Positions 30,412-40,555 of a stretch of 64,000 bases of DNA are shown piece after piece. Below the pieces are notes generated by a model. It searched no databases, was not told the origin of the DNA, and worked only from the letters and a program-made list of their open reading frames with translations. The stretch is taken from contig MGWH01000002.1 in the NCBI GenBank assembly GCA_001800905.1, positions 744,001 through 808,000 of the forward strand, given 5' to 3'. The translations under genes were made by a program, and so were the position numbers. Numbering within the stretch: the stretch's first letter is position 1; the number at the start of each line of letters is the position of its first letter. Source of the stretch: Flavobacteria bacterium GWA2_35_26 (GTDB lineage: Bacteria > Bacteroidota > Bacteroidia > Flavobacteriales > Flavobacteriaceae).

Positions 30412-30417
30412 CAGTCA

Positions 30418-30436
30418 TTCTGAATTGATTTCAGGA
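30418..30436. repeat. Degenerate REP-like palindrome in metG 5' leader
   Basis: CATTCTGAATTGATTTCAGGAGT; CTGAA/TTCAG stem, same family form as 22927-22947. Confidence 0.45.
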
Positions 30437-30452
30437 GTATTAAACTGTTATT

Positions 30453-32543
30453 ATGTTAGAAAATCCAACCCGAGGCAACGCCGAACTGAGCGGAGCTAAA
30501 AGATATACCATTACGGCGGCCTTGCCCTACACGAACGGACCTATTCACATTGGCCATTTAGCGGGAGTTTACGTGCCTTCGGACATTTATTCTCGTTATT
30601 TACGACTGCAAGGAAGAGACGTTTTGTTTGTTTGCGGAAGCGACGAACACGGTGTTGCTATTTCGATGAAAGCCAAAAAAGAAGGTATTACCCCTCAAGA
30701 AGTAATCGATAAATACGATGGTATTATCCGCAAATCGTTTGTAGATTTTGGAATTTCTTTTGATAACTATTCTAGAACTTCGGCTCAAATTCATCACGAA
30801 ACAGCTTCGGAATTTTTTAAAACGTTGTATGACAAAGGCGATTTTATTGAAGAAGTCACCGAGCAATTGTATGATGCCAAAGCAGATCAATTTTTGGCAG
30901 ACCGATTTGTAACAGGAACTTGTCCAAAATGCAGCAACGAAGAAGCCTACGGCGATCAATGCGAAAAATGTGGCTCTACCTTAAACGCTACCGATTTGAT
31001 CAATCCAAAATCGACCATTACTGGAGAAACTCCGGTTTTGAAATCGACCAAACACTGGTTTTTACCTTTGGATCGTTACGAAGCCTTTTTGAAAGAATGG
31101 ATTTTAGTTGGACATAAAAACGACTGGAAACCGAACGTATATGGCCAAGTAAAATCGTGGATTGATGGGGGTTTAGAACCTCGTGCCGTAACCCGTGATT
31201 TGGATTGGGGAATTGACGTGCCGGTTGCAGGAGCTGAAGGAAAAAAATTATACGTTTGGTTTGATGCGCCTATTGGCTACATTTCTTCTTCGAAAGAATG
31301 GGCAGCCCGTGAAGGAAAAAATTGGGAACCCTATTGGAAAGACCAAGATACCAAATTAGTTCACTTTATTGGGAAAGATAATATTGTGTTTCACTGCATC
31401 ATTTTTCCAGCGATGTTGAAGGCTGAAGGAAGTTATATTCTACCGGATAATGTGCCTGCAAATGAATTCTTGAACTTGGAAGGTAACAAATTATCGACCT
31501 CTAAAAACTGGGCGGTTTGGTTGCACGAATATTTGGAAGAATTTCCAAATCAGCAAGATGTATTGCGTTATGCTTTGACATCGAATGCACCTGAAACTAA
31601 AGACAATGACTTTACTTGGAAAGATTTCCAAGCTAGAAATAACAACGAACTCGTAGCGATTTTTGGGAATTTTATCAATCGTGTCGTGGTCTTGACGAAT
31701 AAATATTATAATGGCATCGTGCCACAACCGAATCAACTTTCGGAAGTAGACGAACAAACTTTGGCCGAATTAAAAGCCTATCCAGCGGTGATTTCGAGTT
31801 CTATTGAACGGTACCGTTTTAGAGAAGCTTTGGGCGAAATGATGAACGCGGCTCGTTTAGGAAATAAATATTTGGCAGACGAAGAGCCTTGGAAAGTGAT
31901 TAAAGACAATCCGGAGCGCGTACAAACTCAAATGTATGTGGCCTTGCAAATTGCTGCAGCTTTAAGTACGCTTTGCGAACCCTTCTTGCCTTTTACGGCT
32001 AAAAAATTAAGTCGCATTTTAAAAATCGATCAGCCATTAAACTGGAATGCAATTGCAGAACATAGCGATTTACTAGTTGCAGGTCACCAAATTGGCGAAG
32101 CAGAATTGCTTTTTGCTAAAATAGAAGACGAAGAAATCCAAAAACAAATCAACAAATTGGAAGCAACAAAAACAGCCAACCTGGCAGAGAACAAAAAAGC
32201 CGAACCGCAAAAAGAAGCGATTCAATTTGAGGATTTTGCCAAAATGGATTTGCGTGTGGGAACCATTTTAGAAGCCGAAAAAATGCCAAAAGCCAACAAA
32301 CTTTTAATCTTAAAAGTAGACACTGGAATTGACGTTCGCACCATTGTTTCTGGAATTGCCGAAAGTTTTGCGCCAGAGGATATCATTGGTAAAAAAGTGA
32401 CTGTTTTAGTGAATTTGGCACCAAGAAACCTTCGCGGCGTAGAAAGCCAAGGTATGATTTTGATGACTACTAATGCCGAAGGAAAATTAGTATTTGTCAA
32501 TCCAGATGCTGAAGGTGTTGGGAATGGAGAAACAATAAATTAA
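30453..32543 (+). CDS. metG: Methionine-tRNA ligase with C-terminal tRNA-binding (OB-fold) domain
   Basis: [51 protein letters not shown]-terminal [21 protein letters not shown]. Confidence 0.97.
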   Translation: MLENPTRGNAELSGAKRYTITAALPYTNGPIHIGHLAGVYVPSDIYSRYLRLQGRDVLFVCGSDEHGVAISMKAKKEGITPQEVIDKYDGIIRKSFVDFGISFDNYSRTSAQIHHETASEFFKTLYDKGDFIEEVTEQLYDAKADQFLADRFVTGTCPKCSNEEAYGDQCEKCGSTLNATDLINPKSTITGETPVLKSTKHWFLPLDRYEAFLKEWILVGHKNDWKPNVYGQVKSWIDGGLEPRAVTRDLDWGIDVPVAGAEGKKLYVWFDAPIGYISSSKEWAAREGKNWEPYWKDQDTKLVHFIGKDNIVFHCIIFPAMLKAEGSYILPDNVPANEFLNLEGNKLSTSKNWAVWLHEYLEEFPNQQDVLRYALTSNAPETKDNDFTWKDFQARNNNELVAIFGNFINRVVVLTNKYYNGIVPQPNQLSEVDEQTLAELKAYPAVISSSIERYRFREALGEMMNAARLGNKYLADEEPWKVIKDNPERVQTQMYVALQIAAALSTLCEPFLPFTAKKLSRILKIDQPLNWNAIAEHSDLLVAGHQIGEAELLFAKIEDEEIQKQINKLEATKTANLAENKKAEPQKEAIQFEDFAKMDLRVGTILEAEKMPKANKLLILKVDTGIDVRTIVSGIAESFAPEDIIGKKVTVLVNLAPRNLRGVESQGMILMTTNAEGKLVFVNPDAEGVGNGETIN

Positions 32544-32549
32544 ACAGTT

Positions 32550-33233
32550 ATGCAACCAAAAATAATCGCTTTTGATGCTGACGATACCCTTTGGGTAAAC
32601 GAAACTTATTTTGACGAAACCGAAACAAAATTTTGCGAATTGATGCAAGATTACCTTTCGCATCAGGGGATTTCGCAAGAATTATTCAAAATCGAAATCG
32701 CCAATTTGAAGTTGTATGGTTACGGAATTAAAGGATACATTCTTTCCATGATAGAAGCGGCAATGGCTATTTCAAATAACACCATTTCTATTGAAGTGAT
32801 TGAAAAAATCATTCAATATGGTAAAGAATTACTTGAAAAACCAATTGTTTTATTGGATGGCGTTGAAGAAACCTTGGAAGCTTTAAAAGGAAAATACAAA
32901 TTAGTCGTTGCTACGAAAGGTGATTTATTGGACCAAAGACGAAAATTACACAATTCTGGTTTAGGGCATTATTTTCATCATATCGAAGTCATGTCAGACA
33001 AGCAAGAGATCGATTATTCCGATTTGATAAAACGTCTTGACATTGCGCCTTCTGACTTTTTAATGATTGGAAACTCTCTAAAATCGGATGTGTTACCTGT
33101 ATTAAATATTGGTGGGCATGGTGTTCATATTCCGTTTCATACCACTTGGGCACATGAACGAATAGATCATACTATTGAACATGAAAATTTTCATGCTTTT
33201 GAAAAAATCACCGACGTTTTGCGATTGGTATAA
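32550..33233 (+). CDS. HAD-family hydrolase
   Basis: IIAFDADDTLWVNETYF, LVVATKGD, FLMIGNSLKSDVLP. Confidence 0.92.
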   Translation: MQPKIIAFDADDTLWVNETYFDETETKFCELMQDYLSHQGISQELFKIEIANLKLYGYGIKGYILSMIEAAMAISNNTISIEVIEKIIQYGKELLEKPIVLLDGVEETLEALKGKYKLVVATKGDLLDQRRKLHNSGLGHYFHHIEVMSDKQEIDYSDLIKRLDIAPSDFLMIGNSLKSDVLPVLNIGGHGVHIPFHTTWAHERIDHTIEHENFHAFEKITDVLRLV

Positions 33234-33265
33234 CAACTCATTTCACAAATTGTGAGCTCCTTATA

Positions 33266-33889
33266 ATGAAACAAAAACTCGACCTCAATACCTGGAACCG
33301 AAAAGAACATTTTTTGTTTTTCAAACAAATGGAAGAGCCTTTTTATGGCATTACCACTACCATTGATTGTACCAAAGCTTATGCAAAAGCAAAAGAACTA
33401 GGGGTTAGCTTTTTTAGCTATTACCTTCATAAAACCTTAAGTGCAGTCAATGCGATTGAGAATTTTCGGTACCGAATTATTGAAGACGAAGTCTATGTTT
33501 TTGATGTAATTGATGCCTCGGCAACCGTAATGCGAGAAGACACCACCTTTGGATTTTCTTATATGCCGTATGCTGAAAACCCCATTGATTTTGCCCAAAT
33601 TGTTCAAACTGAAATCGAACGCATTCAAACTACAACGGGTGTTTTTACCAGAGAATATCCCGAGAATTTGATTCATTTTTCTGCATTGCCATGGATTAAT
33701 TTTAGTTCGTTATCGCATGCGCGAAGTTTTTCTTGGCCTGACAGTTGCCCTAAAATTTCTTATGGTAAACTATTGGATGAAAACGACAAAAAATCAATGC
33801 CTATTTCGGTTCATGTGCATCACGGTTTGGTGGATGGCTATCATGTCGGATTATTTCTAGACGCATTACAACAATTGATGAACGAATAA
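33266..33889 (+). CDS. Chloramphenicol O-acetyltransferase (CATase) family protein
   Basis: KEHFLFFKQMEEPFYGITTTIDCT..., LPWINFSSLSHA, catalytic HVHHGLVDGYHVGLFLDALQQ. Confidence 0.88.
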   Translation: MKQKLDLNTWNRKEHFLFFKQMEEPFYGITTTIDCTKAYAKAKELGVSFFSYYLHKTLSAVNAIENFRYRIIEDEVYVFDVIDASATVMREDTTFGFSYMPYAENPIDFAQIVQTEIERIQTTTGVFTREYPENLIHFSALPWINFSSLSHARSFSWPDSCPKISYGKLLDENDKKSMPISVHVHHGLVDGYHVGLFLDALQQLMNE

Positions 33890-33925
33890 AAAAAGCACAA
33901 AGCCTTTTGAACTTTGTGCCTTTTA
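33890..33925. terminator. Intrinsic terminator between convergent genes
   Basis: AAAAAAGCACAAAGccttttgaaCTTTGTGCCTTTT. Confidence 0.75.
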
Positions 33926-33940
33926 ATTATTGGGGGCTAT

Positions 33941-34264
33941 TTATTTACCTAGCAACAGGACTTCATTAACAACTATATCCGTTACGTATCGTTTTTCTCC
34001 GTTTTTATCGTCATAGCTGCGATGTGTTAATTTACCTTCAATAGCTATTTCTTTTCCTTTGGTTACGTATTTTTCAATAATTTCTGCGGTTTTACCCCAG
34101 GCGGTAACACGATGCCATTCGGTTTGTTCTACTTTATCACCATTGTCTTTGTAATAAACATCATTCGTAGCGATGGTAATTGTGGTTACTTTTTTTCCAC
34201 CTTCTAAGTTTTTTACTTCAGGATCTTGACCTACTCTTCCAATTAATTGTACTCTGTTTTTCAT
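33941..34264 (-). CDS. ssb: Single-stranded DNA-binding protein
   Basis: MKNRVQLIGRVGQDPEVKNLEGGKKVTTITIATND...EWHRVTAWGKTAEI. Confidence 0.94.
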   Translation of the reverse strand: MKNRVQLIGRVGQDPEVKNLEGGKKVTTITIATNDVYYKDNGDKVEQTEWHRVTAWGKTAEIIEKYVTKGKEIAIEGKLTHRSYDDKNGEKRYVTDIVVNEVLLLGK

Positions 34265-34488
34265 GGCGTATAAATTAAATAGTTATAAATAAATGGGTTA
34301 ACTGATTCGTTTCAATCAACGGTGCAAAGATGGAATAGGTGCCAAAAATTATTCGGTAACTAACTATTTACTTTCGGTTGTAACTATTTGTAAACGTTTG
34401 AAAACGGAAAATAATGTATATATTTGATAGATTTTAAATATATTTATTGCTCATTAACCCCTATTTTTAGTTAAAACCCCCAAATCTT

Positions 34489-34839
34489 ATGAATAAAAGC
34501 TGTTTAGAATGCGGTGATAAAATTATTGGCCGTGAAGACAAAAAGTTTTGCAGCGATGGCTGTCGCAATGCATATAACAACAAGATTAACAAAGACAGCA
34601 ATAATTTTATGCGCAACATCAACAACAAATTGCGTAAAAATTACCGCATTTTATGTGAATTGAATACCGAAGGAAAGTCCAAAACTACCCGAACTAAATT
34701 AGTCAGCAAAGGATTTGACTTTGAGTATTTTACCAATATTTTGCAAACAAAAACAGGCAATACCTATTATTTTTTATACGATCAAGGATATATGCTATTA
34801 GAGAATGAATATTACATGCTTGTCAAAAAAGATATTTAA
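34489..34839 (+). CDS. Small protein with N-terminal Zn-ribbon (DUF2116-like)
   Basis: CLECGDKIIGREDKKFCSDGCRNAYNN four-Cys pattern. Confidence 0.7.
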   Translation: MNKSCLECGDKIIGREDKKFCSDGCRNAYNNKINKDSNNFMRNINNKLRKNYRILCELNTEGKSKTTRTKLVSKGFDFEYFTNILQTKTGNTYYFLYDQGYMLLENEYYMLVKKDI

Positions 34840-34865
34840 CCCAAACCCCAAATCTGCCCTGACCA

Positions 34866-37274
34866 ATGAAAAAAAACCATTCCGCTCTTTACAGTACGCT
34901 TTTCTTACTAGTGGTGCTTGCAGTTACCTTTTTCACAATGATGCCACAATGGACATCCGATGAAGAAGGATCATTAACCGAATTCTCTACCCAAAGAGCA
35001 TTCAAACAGGTACGAGCTATTTCGCGTCAGCCACACTTTGTAGGTTCTAAAAACCATGAAGAAGTAGCCAATTATTTGTTGAAAGAATTGCAAAAATTAG
35101 GATTAGAAACTTCTATTCAAGAGGGGTATACTTTGAGTGATTGGGGCAACTTGGTCAAATCCAAAAATCTATTAGCACGAATCAATGGAACCGACAGCTC
35201 AAAAGCCTTATTGCTTTTATCTCACTACGACAGTGCTCCCCATTCTTATTCTTTGGGCGCCAGCGATGCAGGTTCGGGAGTGGCCACAATTTTAGAAAGT
35301 GTTCGTGCCTTTTTACACAATAAAAAAGCCCATAAAAACGATATTATCATTCTTTTTACTGATGCCGAAGAATTGGGCTTAAATGGAGCCGCGCTTTTTG
35401 TTACCCAACACCAATGGGCCAAAGAAGTGGGTATAGTGTTAAACTTTGAAGCGCGTGGTTCTTCGGGACCAAGTTATATGTTGATGGAAACCAATGGCGG
35501 AAATGCAGGATTGGTTCGTGAATTTGCTTCCGCCAATGTGCCGCTTCCTGCTTCCAACTCCTTGATGTACAGCATCTATAAAATGTTGCCTAACGACACC
35601 GACTTAACCGTATTTAGAGAACAAGGTAATATTCAAGGATATAATTTTGCATTTATCGACGATCACTATAATTACCATACTGCTCAAGACGACAGCAAGC
35701 ACCTCAACAAAAACACCCTAGAACATCAAGGAACCTATTTAATGCCGTTGTTGCAGTATTTTGCTAACGCCAATTTTGACAATACGGTTTCCAAAGAAGA
35801 TTTTGTTTATTTTACCCTTCCGTTTACTTTTATCAGTTATCCTTTTAGTTGGATTATACCAATGGTATTGGTTGCTTTACTTCTATTTGTATTCCTAGTT
35901 TTTATAGGGATTGGTAAACGAATAGTATCGTTCAAAGAAATTGGCAAAGGAAGTATTCCGTTTTTGGGTGCTACACTTACCAGCGGATTATTGGCTTATT
36001 TTGGATGGAAATTCTTGCTGAAGTATTATCCCCAATACAACGACTTGCTCAACGGATTTACCTACAACGGTCATTCATATATTGCCGGATTTGTAAGCTT
36101 AACTATTGCTATTTGTTTTGTTTTTTACCATTTTTTCTCCGAGAAAAAAATCACAATGAATCATTATGTTGCGCCACTTTTCCTTTGGTTAGTGATCAAT
36201 TGTGGGTTGGCCTTTGGTCTAAAAGGAGCCGGATTTTTAATCATTCCCGTGTTTTTTGGATTGATTGCATTTGGGTTTTTTATTTTGACGCAAAAATCAA
36301 ATACGATTCTCAATATCATTTGTAGTATTCCTGCACTATTAATTATTGCGCCATTTATACAAATGTTTCCTATCGGACTAGGACTTAAAGTACTTTTTGG
36401 AAGTGCTATTTTAACCGCCTTAACCTTTGGATTACTTTTGCCCGTTTTTGGGGCTTACACCAAAAAAGGCATGTGGTCGTTATTGTTTTTTGTTCTTGCC
36501 GGTATTTTTTTTGCGAAAGCACACATTCAATCCGGTTATGAATTAGGCAAAGCCAAATCGAACAGCCTGCTGTACATTTACAATGCCGATACTGAAAAAG
36601 CCAATTGGGTCACCTACGATACCAATTTAGATGCTTGGACCAAAAGCTATTTGGGCAACCAACCCAAATCAGCTGATTTTATGAAAGACATTCCGTTATT
36701 TAGCAAATACAATTCTGGATTTACTTATGCTGCCGAAGCGCCTAAAAAAGAATTGGAAGAACCAACTATTGAATTTTTAAAAGATCAAATTGATGGCGAC
36801 AAACGCGAATTAAAAATCAGAATTACTCCTAATCGAAATGTGAATCGCTATGATGTTTTTGCTTCCGAGGAAATGATCCTGTACCATTTTAAAGCAAATG
36901 AAGTGCAAGCTATTGGACAAAAAGGAGATAAATACGATCGCAAAAGAGGTAAAAAAATCTTGAGTTATTATGTTGTAGGCAACGAACCGCTCGAAATAGA
37001 ATTCAGCATCGATACACTTGTACCTTTTGATATGGAATTAGTAGAAAGTTCCTTTGACTTGATGCGTAATGAGTTGTTCCCAATGATCAAAAGACAAAAT
37101 TGGATGATGCCAACGCCTTTCGTTTTGAATGATGCGGTGGTAATTCAGAAAAAAATCATACCGAAACCCGTAGTAAAAAAAGTAGTGGAAAAAGTAGTTG
37201 AAATTACTCCTGTTCAAGATAGTATTACAGAACCAAAACCGGAAATTGAAACAGAAACACCTAAAGTTCCCTAA
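34866..37274 (+). CDS. M28-family peptidase with C-terminal multi-TM region
   Basis: LLLSHYDSAPHSYSLGASDAGSGVATILE, FTDAEELGLNGAALF, FAFIDDHYNYHTAQDD. Confidence 0.92.
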   Translation: MKKNHSALYSTLFLLVVLAVTFFTMMPQWTSDEEGSLTEFSTQRAFKQVRAISRQPHFVGSKNHEEVANYLLKELQKLGLETSIQEGYTLSDWGNLVKSKNLLARINGTDSSKALLLLSHYDSAPHSYSLGASDAGSGVATILESVRAFLHNKKAHKNDIIILFTDAEELGLNGAALFVTQHQWAKEVGIVLNFEARGSSGPSYMLMETNGGNAGLVREFASANVPLPASNSLMYSIYKMLPNDTDLTVFREQGNIQGYNFAFIDDHYNYHTAQDDSKHLNKNTLEHQGTYLMPLLQYFANANFDNTVSKEDFVYFTLPFTFISYPFSWIIPMVLVALLLFVFLVFIGIGKRIVSFKEIGKGSIPFLGATLTSGLLAYFGWKFLLKYYPQYNDLLNGFTYNGHSYIAGFVSLTIAICFVFYHFFSEKKITMNHYVAPLFLWLVINCGLAFGLKGAGFLIIPVFFGLIAFGFFILTQKSNTILNIICSIPALLIIAPFIQMFPIGLGLKVLFGSAILTALTFGLLLPVFGAYTKKGMWSLLFFVLAGIFFAKAHIQSGYELGKAKSNSLLYIYNADTEKANWVTYDTNLDAWTKSYLGNQPKSADFMKDIPLFSKYNSGFTYAAEAPKKELEEPTIEFLKDQIDGDKRELKIRITPNRNVNRYDVFASEEMILYHFKANEVQAIGQKGDKYDRKRGKKILSYYVVGNEPLEIEFSIDTLVPFDMELVESSFDLMRNELFPMIKRQNWMMPTPFVLNDAVVIQKKIIPKPVVKKVVEKVVEITPVQDSITEPKPEIETETPKVP

Positions 37275-37283
37275 ACTACAACT

Positions 37284-38087
37284 ATGACACAAATCAGTAT
37301 TTTAGGCTGTGGTTGGCTGGGTTTGCCTTTGGCAAAATCCTTACTTCAAAATGGATTTTCGATCAAAGGTTCTACTACCTCATTGGAAAAAATATCCCTG
37401 TTAGAATCGGAAGGTATCACTCCATTTTTAGTGCGATTAGAGGAACAACAAATCAGCGCATCTGTTGCTGATTTTTTAGCTGATAGCCAAATCTTAATCA
37501 TCAACATTCCGCCCAAATTAAGAGGCGGTTCTACCGAAAATTTTGTGGCCAAAATAACTACTTTGCTTCCTTTCATTGAAAATTCAACCGTTGAAAAAGT
37601 GCTTTTTGTGAGCTCAACTTCGGTTTATGGTGAGGACAATGAATTTGTTTCTGAGGTAACCGTCTTGAATCCAGATACAGAAGGCGGACGCCAACTGGCA
37701 ATTGTAGAAAATGTATTGCAAAAAAATAGTCGATTTCAAACTACTATTCTTCGTTTTGGAGGTTTAATTAGCGATGAACGAAATCCAGTTCGGTTTTTGT
37801 CTGGCAGAGAGACTATTGAAAATCCAGACGCCCCCATCAACTTGATTCATCAAGACGATTGTATTGGCATCATTGAAAAAATTATTGCCCTAAATTCTTG
37901 GGACGAAACTTACAACGCAGTCGCACCATTCCATCCAACCAGACAAGAATATTATACTCAAAAAGCGACCGAATTGAATTTGGCTTTGCCTAAATTTGCG
38001 GCTTTGAATACTATTGTGGGAAAAACGATTTTGAACAACAAATTAATCGAAGTCCTTGAATATTCCTTTATAAAACCAACATTATAA
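37284..38087 (+). CDS. NAD(P)-binding SDR/epimerase-like protein (YeeZ-like)
   Basis: ISILGCGWLGLPLAKSLLQNGFSIKGSTTS, VLFVSSTSVYGE. Confidence 0.88.
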   Translation: MTQISILGCGWLGLPLAKSLLQNGFSIKGSTTSLEKISLLESEGITPFLVRLEEQQISASVADFLADSQILIINIPPKLRGGSTENFVAKITTLLPFIENSTVEKVLFVSSTSVYGEDNEFVSEVTVLNPDTEGGRQLAIVENVLQKNSRFQTTILRFGGLISDERNPVRFLSGRETIENPDAPINLIHQDDCIGIIEKIIALNSWDETYNAVAPFHPTRQEYYTQKATELNLALPKFAALNTIVGKTILNNKLIEVLEYSFIKPTL

Positions 38088-38088
38088 C

Positions 38089-39012
38089 GTGAGAACCCGA
38101 ATTAAAAATGCTTTTTTAGCCAAAGTAAACACTATTGGATTACCCATTTTGGCATTATGCTGGGTCAGTTTTTTTTGGGGAACCACTTGGATAGCTTCAA
38201 AAGAAGGGGTGAAACACATGCCGGCTTTGCAACTCGCTGCGATCAGACAATTTATTGGAGGAATCATTTATATCAGCTACTTTTTGTGGAAAAAAACACC
38301 TTGGCCGAAAGGCAAACAATGGAAATTCATTTTGATTTTAAGTGTGCTTAATTTCGTTTTGAGTAATGGGTTGAGTACTTGGGGAGTAAAATTTATCAGT
38401 AGCGGTTTAGGAGCTATCATTGGAGCATTGGTCCCGCTATGGGTAGTGATTATTAGTTTTTTCAGAGGAGAGCGCTTGGCTAAAGCAGCTATTTTAGGAT
38501 TAATAATTGGGTTTTCGGGAATATGCGTTGTCTTCTACGATCATTTAAGTGATTTCTTTATCGCTGATTTCCGTTTTGGAATTTTTCTATCTATTGCTGC
38601 CACACTAACTTGGGCTTTTGGAACTTTATATACCAAGAAAAAAGCGGCAAGTTTTAATCCGTATTTTGGATTGGGATTGCAAATGTTTATTTCGAGTATT
38701 TTACTTTTTGCCTTTACAGGCGCTACAGGAACCTCGGTGAGTTTGTCTGAAATTCCGGCAGTTTCGTGGTGGGCCATTGGTTATTTGGTTTTATTTGGTT
38801 CGGTATTTACGTTTATTGCTTTCATTTATGCCTTGCAACGTTTGCCATCCGAAATCAGTAGTATTTATGCCTATGTCAATCCTATAATAGCGGTACTATT
38901 GGGTACCGTAATTTTTAATGAGCCACTTACCATTCCTATTGTCATTGGCGGAAGCATCACTTTAGTTGGATTGTACTTAGTCAATAAATCTATGCAGAAA
39001 AGTAAAATATAG
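38089..39012 (+). CDS. DMT-superfamily transporter (EamA)
   Basis: Two EamA repeats; GTG start; WVSFFWGTTWIASKEGVKHMPALQLAAIRQ. Confidence 0.9.
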   Translation: MRTRIKNAFLAKVNTIGLPILALCWVSFFWGTTWIASKEGVKHMPALQLAAIRQFIGGIIYISYFLWKKTPWPKGKQWKFILILSVLNFVLSNGLSTWGVKFISSGLGAIIGALVPLWVVIISFFRGERLAKAAILGLIIGFSGICVVFYDHLSDFFIADFRFGIFLSIAATLTWAFGTLYTKKKAASFNPYFGLGLQMFISSILLFAFTGATGTSVSLSEIPAVSWWAIGYLVLFGSVFTFIAFIYALQRLPSEISSIYAYVNPIIAVLLGTVIFNEPLTIPIVIGGSITLVGLYLVNKSMQKSKI

Positions 39013-39017
39013 AAACC

Positions 39018-39479
39018 ATGTACACAAGCATTGAAATTAAAGAATTGCCTCAAACTAATTGGGCATTTATCACTCATATTGGGGTGGAAGGATTAGAGAA
39101 ATCTTATGGCAAATTACTACAATGGGCAATCCCTAAAGGTCTTGTCAACGACAATTTAAAATTAGGTCGTATTTATCACGATAGTTTTAAATTTACTGAG
39201 CCTGACAAAGTAAGAATGAGCGTTTGTCTTATGTTATCCGAACCGGTTGCAACCCAAGGCGAAATTGGTTTGGTTTCGATTCCAAATGGAAAACATATTG
39301 TCGGACGTTATGAGATTGCTCCTCATGATTTTGGGAAGTCTTGGCAATCGCTATTTATTTGGATGAATGAGAAGGGGTATAAAAAAGCAGACCAAAACCC
39401 ATTTGAAATAATGCACAACGATTTCAATGAGCATCCGGAGAAAAAATGCATTGTCGATTTCTGTATTCCTATTTTATAA
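39018..39479 (+). CDS. GyrI-like / effector-binding domain protein
   Basis: YTSIEIKELPQTNWAFITHIGVEGLEKSYGKLLQWA...GKHIVGRYEI. Confidence 0.82.
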   Translation: MYTSIEIKELPQTNWAFITHIGVEGLEKSYGKLLQWAIPKGLVNDNLKLGRIYHDSFKFTEPDKVRMSVCLMLSEPVATQGEIGLVSIPNGKHIVGRYEIAPHDFGKSWQSLFIWMNEKGYKKADQNPFEIMHNDFNEHPEKKCIVDFCIPIL

Positions 39480-39552
39480 TAAATACAAAGCGGGTATCTT
39501 ATTTCAAATAGAATACAATTTAGATTTCGTATTTTTGCTTCAAATTTTGAAA

Positions 39553-40218
39553 ATGAAAGCTTTTCTACACCACTATCGTTTCTTTTTTGGAGGATTAATT
39601 GTCTTTTCAATTATTACGATTTCTTTGTTTTATTCGGCTTTGAAACCCGCCAAAACTTTACCCATATACAATCCTGCAGATGTAAATCCAGAATTAGTAG
39701 ATAGTACGATTCAATACAAAAGTAAATACCACACCATTGCTGATTTTTCTTTTGTCAACCAAAATGGAAAAACCATTACCCAAAAAGACTATGATGGTAA
39801 AATTTATGTAGCCAATTTCTTTTTTACGACCTGCGGATCTATTTGCCCAAAAATGACCACTAACCTAGAAGATGTTCAAAAAGCCATTCTCAATAATCCG
39901 AAAGTCCTGTTGCTTTCGCATACTGTTTTTCCCGAAACAGATAGTGTTCCCGTTTTAAAACGATATGCCATCAAACACCATGTGAATGATAGCAAATGGA
40001 ATTTAGTCACTGGTGATAAAAAAGCCATTTATTCCATGGCGCGTAAATCGTATTTAGCCGTAAAATTGGGCAAACCCGAAGAGTTGTATGATATGGTTCA
40101 CACTGAAAATTTTGTTTTGGTGGACCAAAAAAGACGCGTTCGCGGTTTCTATGACGGGACGAATAAAGAAGACGTGCAACGCCTCATAGAAGACATTGCT
40201 TTTTTATCCGAACAATAA
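39553..40218 (+). CDS. SCO1/SenC family protein
   Basis: FFFTTCGSICPKMTTNLEDVQKA (CxxxC), VLLLSHTVFPETDSVPVLKRYA; start set at MKAFLHHYRF. Confidence 0.92.
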   Translation: MKAFLHHYRFFFGGLIVFSIITISLFYSALKPAKTLPIYNPADVNPELVDSTIQYKSKYHTIADFSFVNQNGKTITQKDYDGKIYVANFFFTTCGSICPKMTTNLEDVQKAILNNPKVLLLSHTVFPETDSVPVLKRYAIKHHVNDSKWNLVTGDKKAIYSMARKSYLAVKLGKPEELYDMVHTENFVLVDQKRRVRGFYDGTNKEDVQRLIEDIAFLSEQ

Positions 40219-40247
40219 AATTACTTTCCATTGATTTTTTAGTATAA

Positions 40248-40265
40248 AAATGATAATTATCATTT
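40248..40265. promoter_or_regulatory. Fur-box-like operator upstream of feoAB
   Basis: 18-bp perfect palindrome AAATGATAATTATCATTT, resembling the Fur consensus core TGATAATnATTATCA. Confidence 0.7.
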
Positions 40266-40292
40266 GGTTTACTATTAAAATCTGTACTTTTG
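40263..40292 (+). promoter_or_regulatory. Bacteroidetes-type promoter of feoAB overlapping the Fur-like box
   Basis: TTTG (40263-40266) - N18 - TACTTTTG (40285-40292). Confidence 0.6.
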
Positions 40293-40318
40293 CAATCTTA
40301 ATTCAATCTAAATAAGGT

Positions 40319-40555
40319 TTGCATACCACTCTAAACATACTTAAAAAAGGCGAAAAAGCCATCATCAAGGAATTTGATGTTGATGCGGTACCTTTGAAAT
40401 TATTGGAGATGGGTTGTTTACCGGGCAATGTGGTTGAATTACTACAAATAGCGCCTTTTGGCGATCCGCTCTATTTAAATATTAATGGTTCACACGTTGC
40501 TATTCGAATAGAAACAGCCAAGGAAATTGAAGTTGATTTAATCGAAAACAACTAA
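40319..40555 (+). CDS. feoA: FeoA family protein (TTG start)
   Basis: TTLNILKKGEKAIIKEFDVDAVPLKLLEMGCLPGNVVELLQIAPFGDPLYLNINGSHVAIR; only TTG available after an in-frame upstream stop. Confidence 0.9.
   Translation: MHTTLNILKKGEKAIIKEFDVDAVPLKLLEMGCLPGNVVELLQIAPFGDPLYLNINGSHVAIRIETAKEIEVDLIENN

Noticed and set aside
33266-33889. Chloramphenicol acetyltransferase as acquired resistance
   Set aside because: Embedded in housekeeping genes with no mobile context; CAT-like family proteins are common chromosomal genes, so resistance is not claimed.
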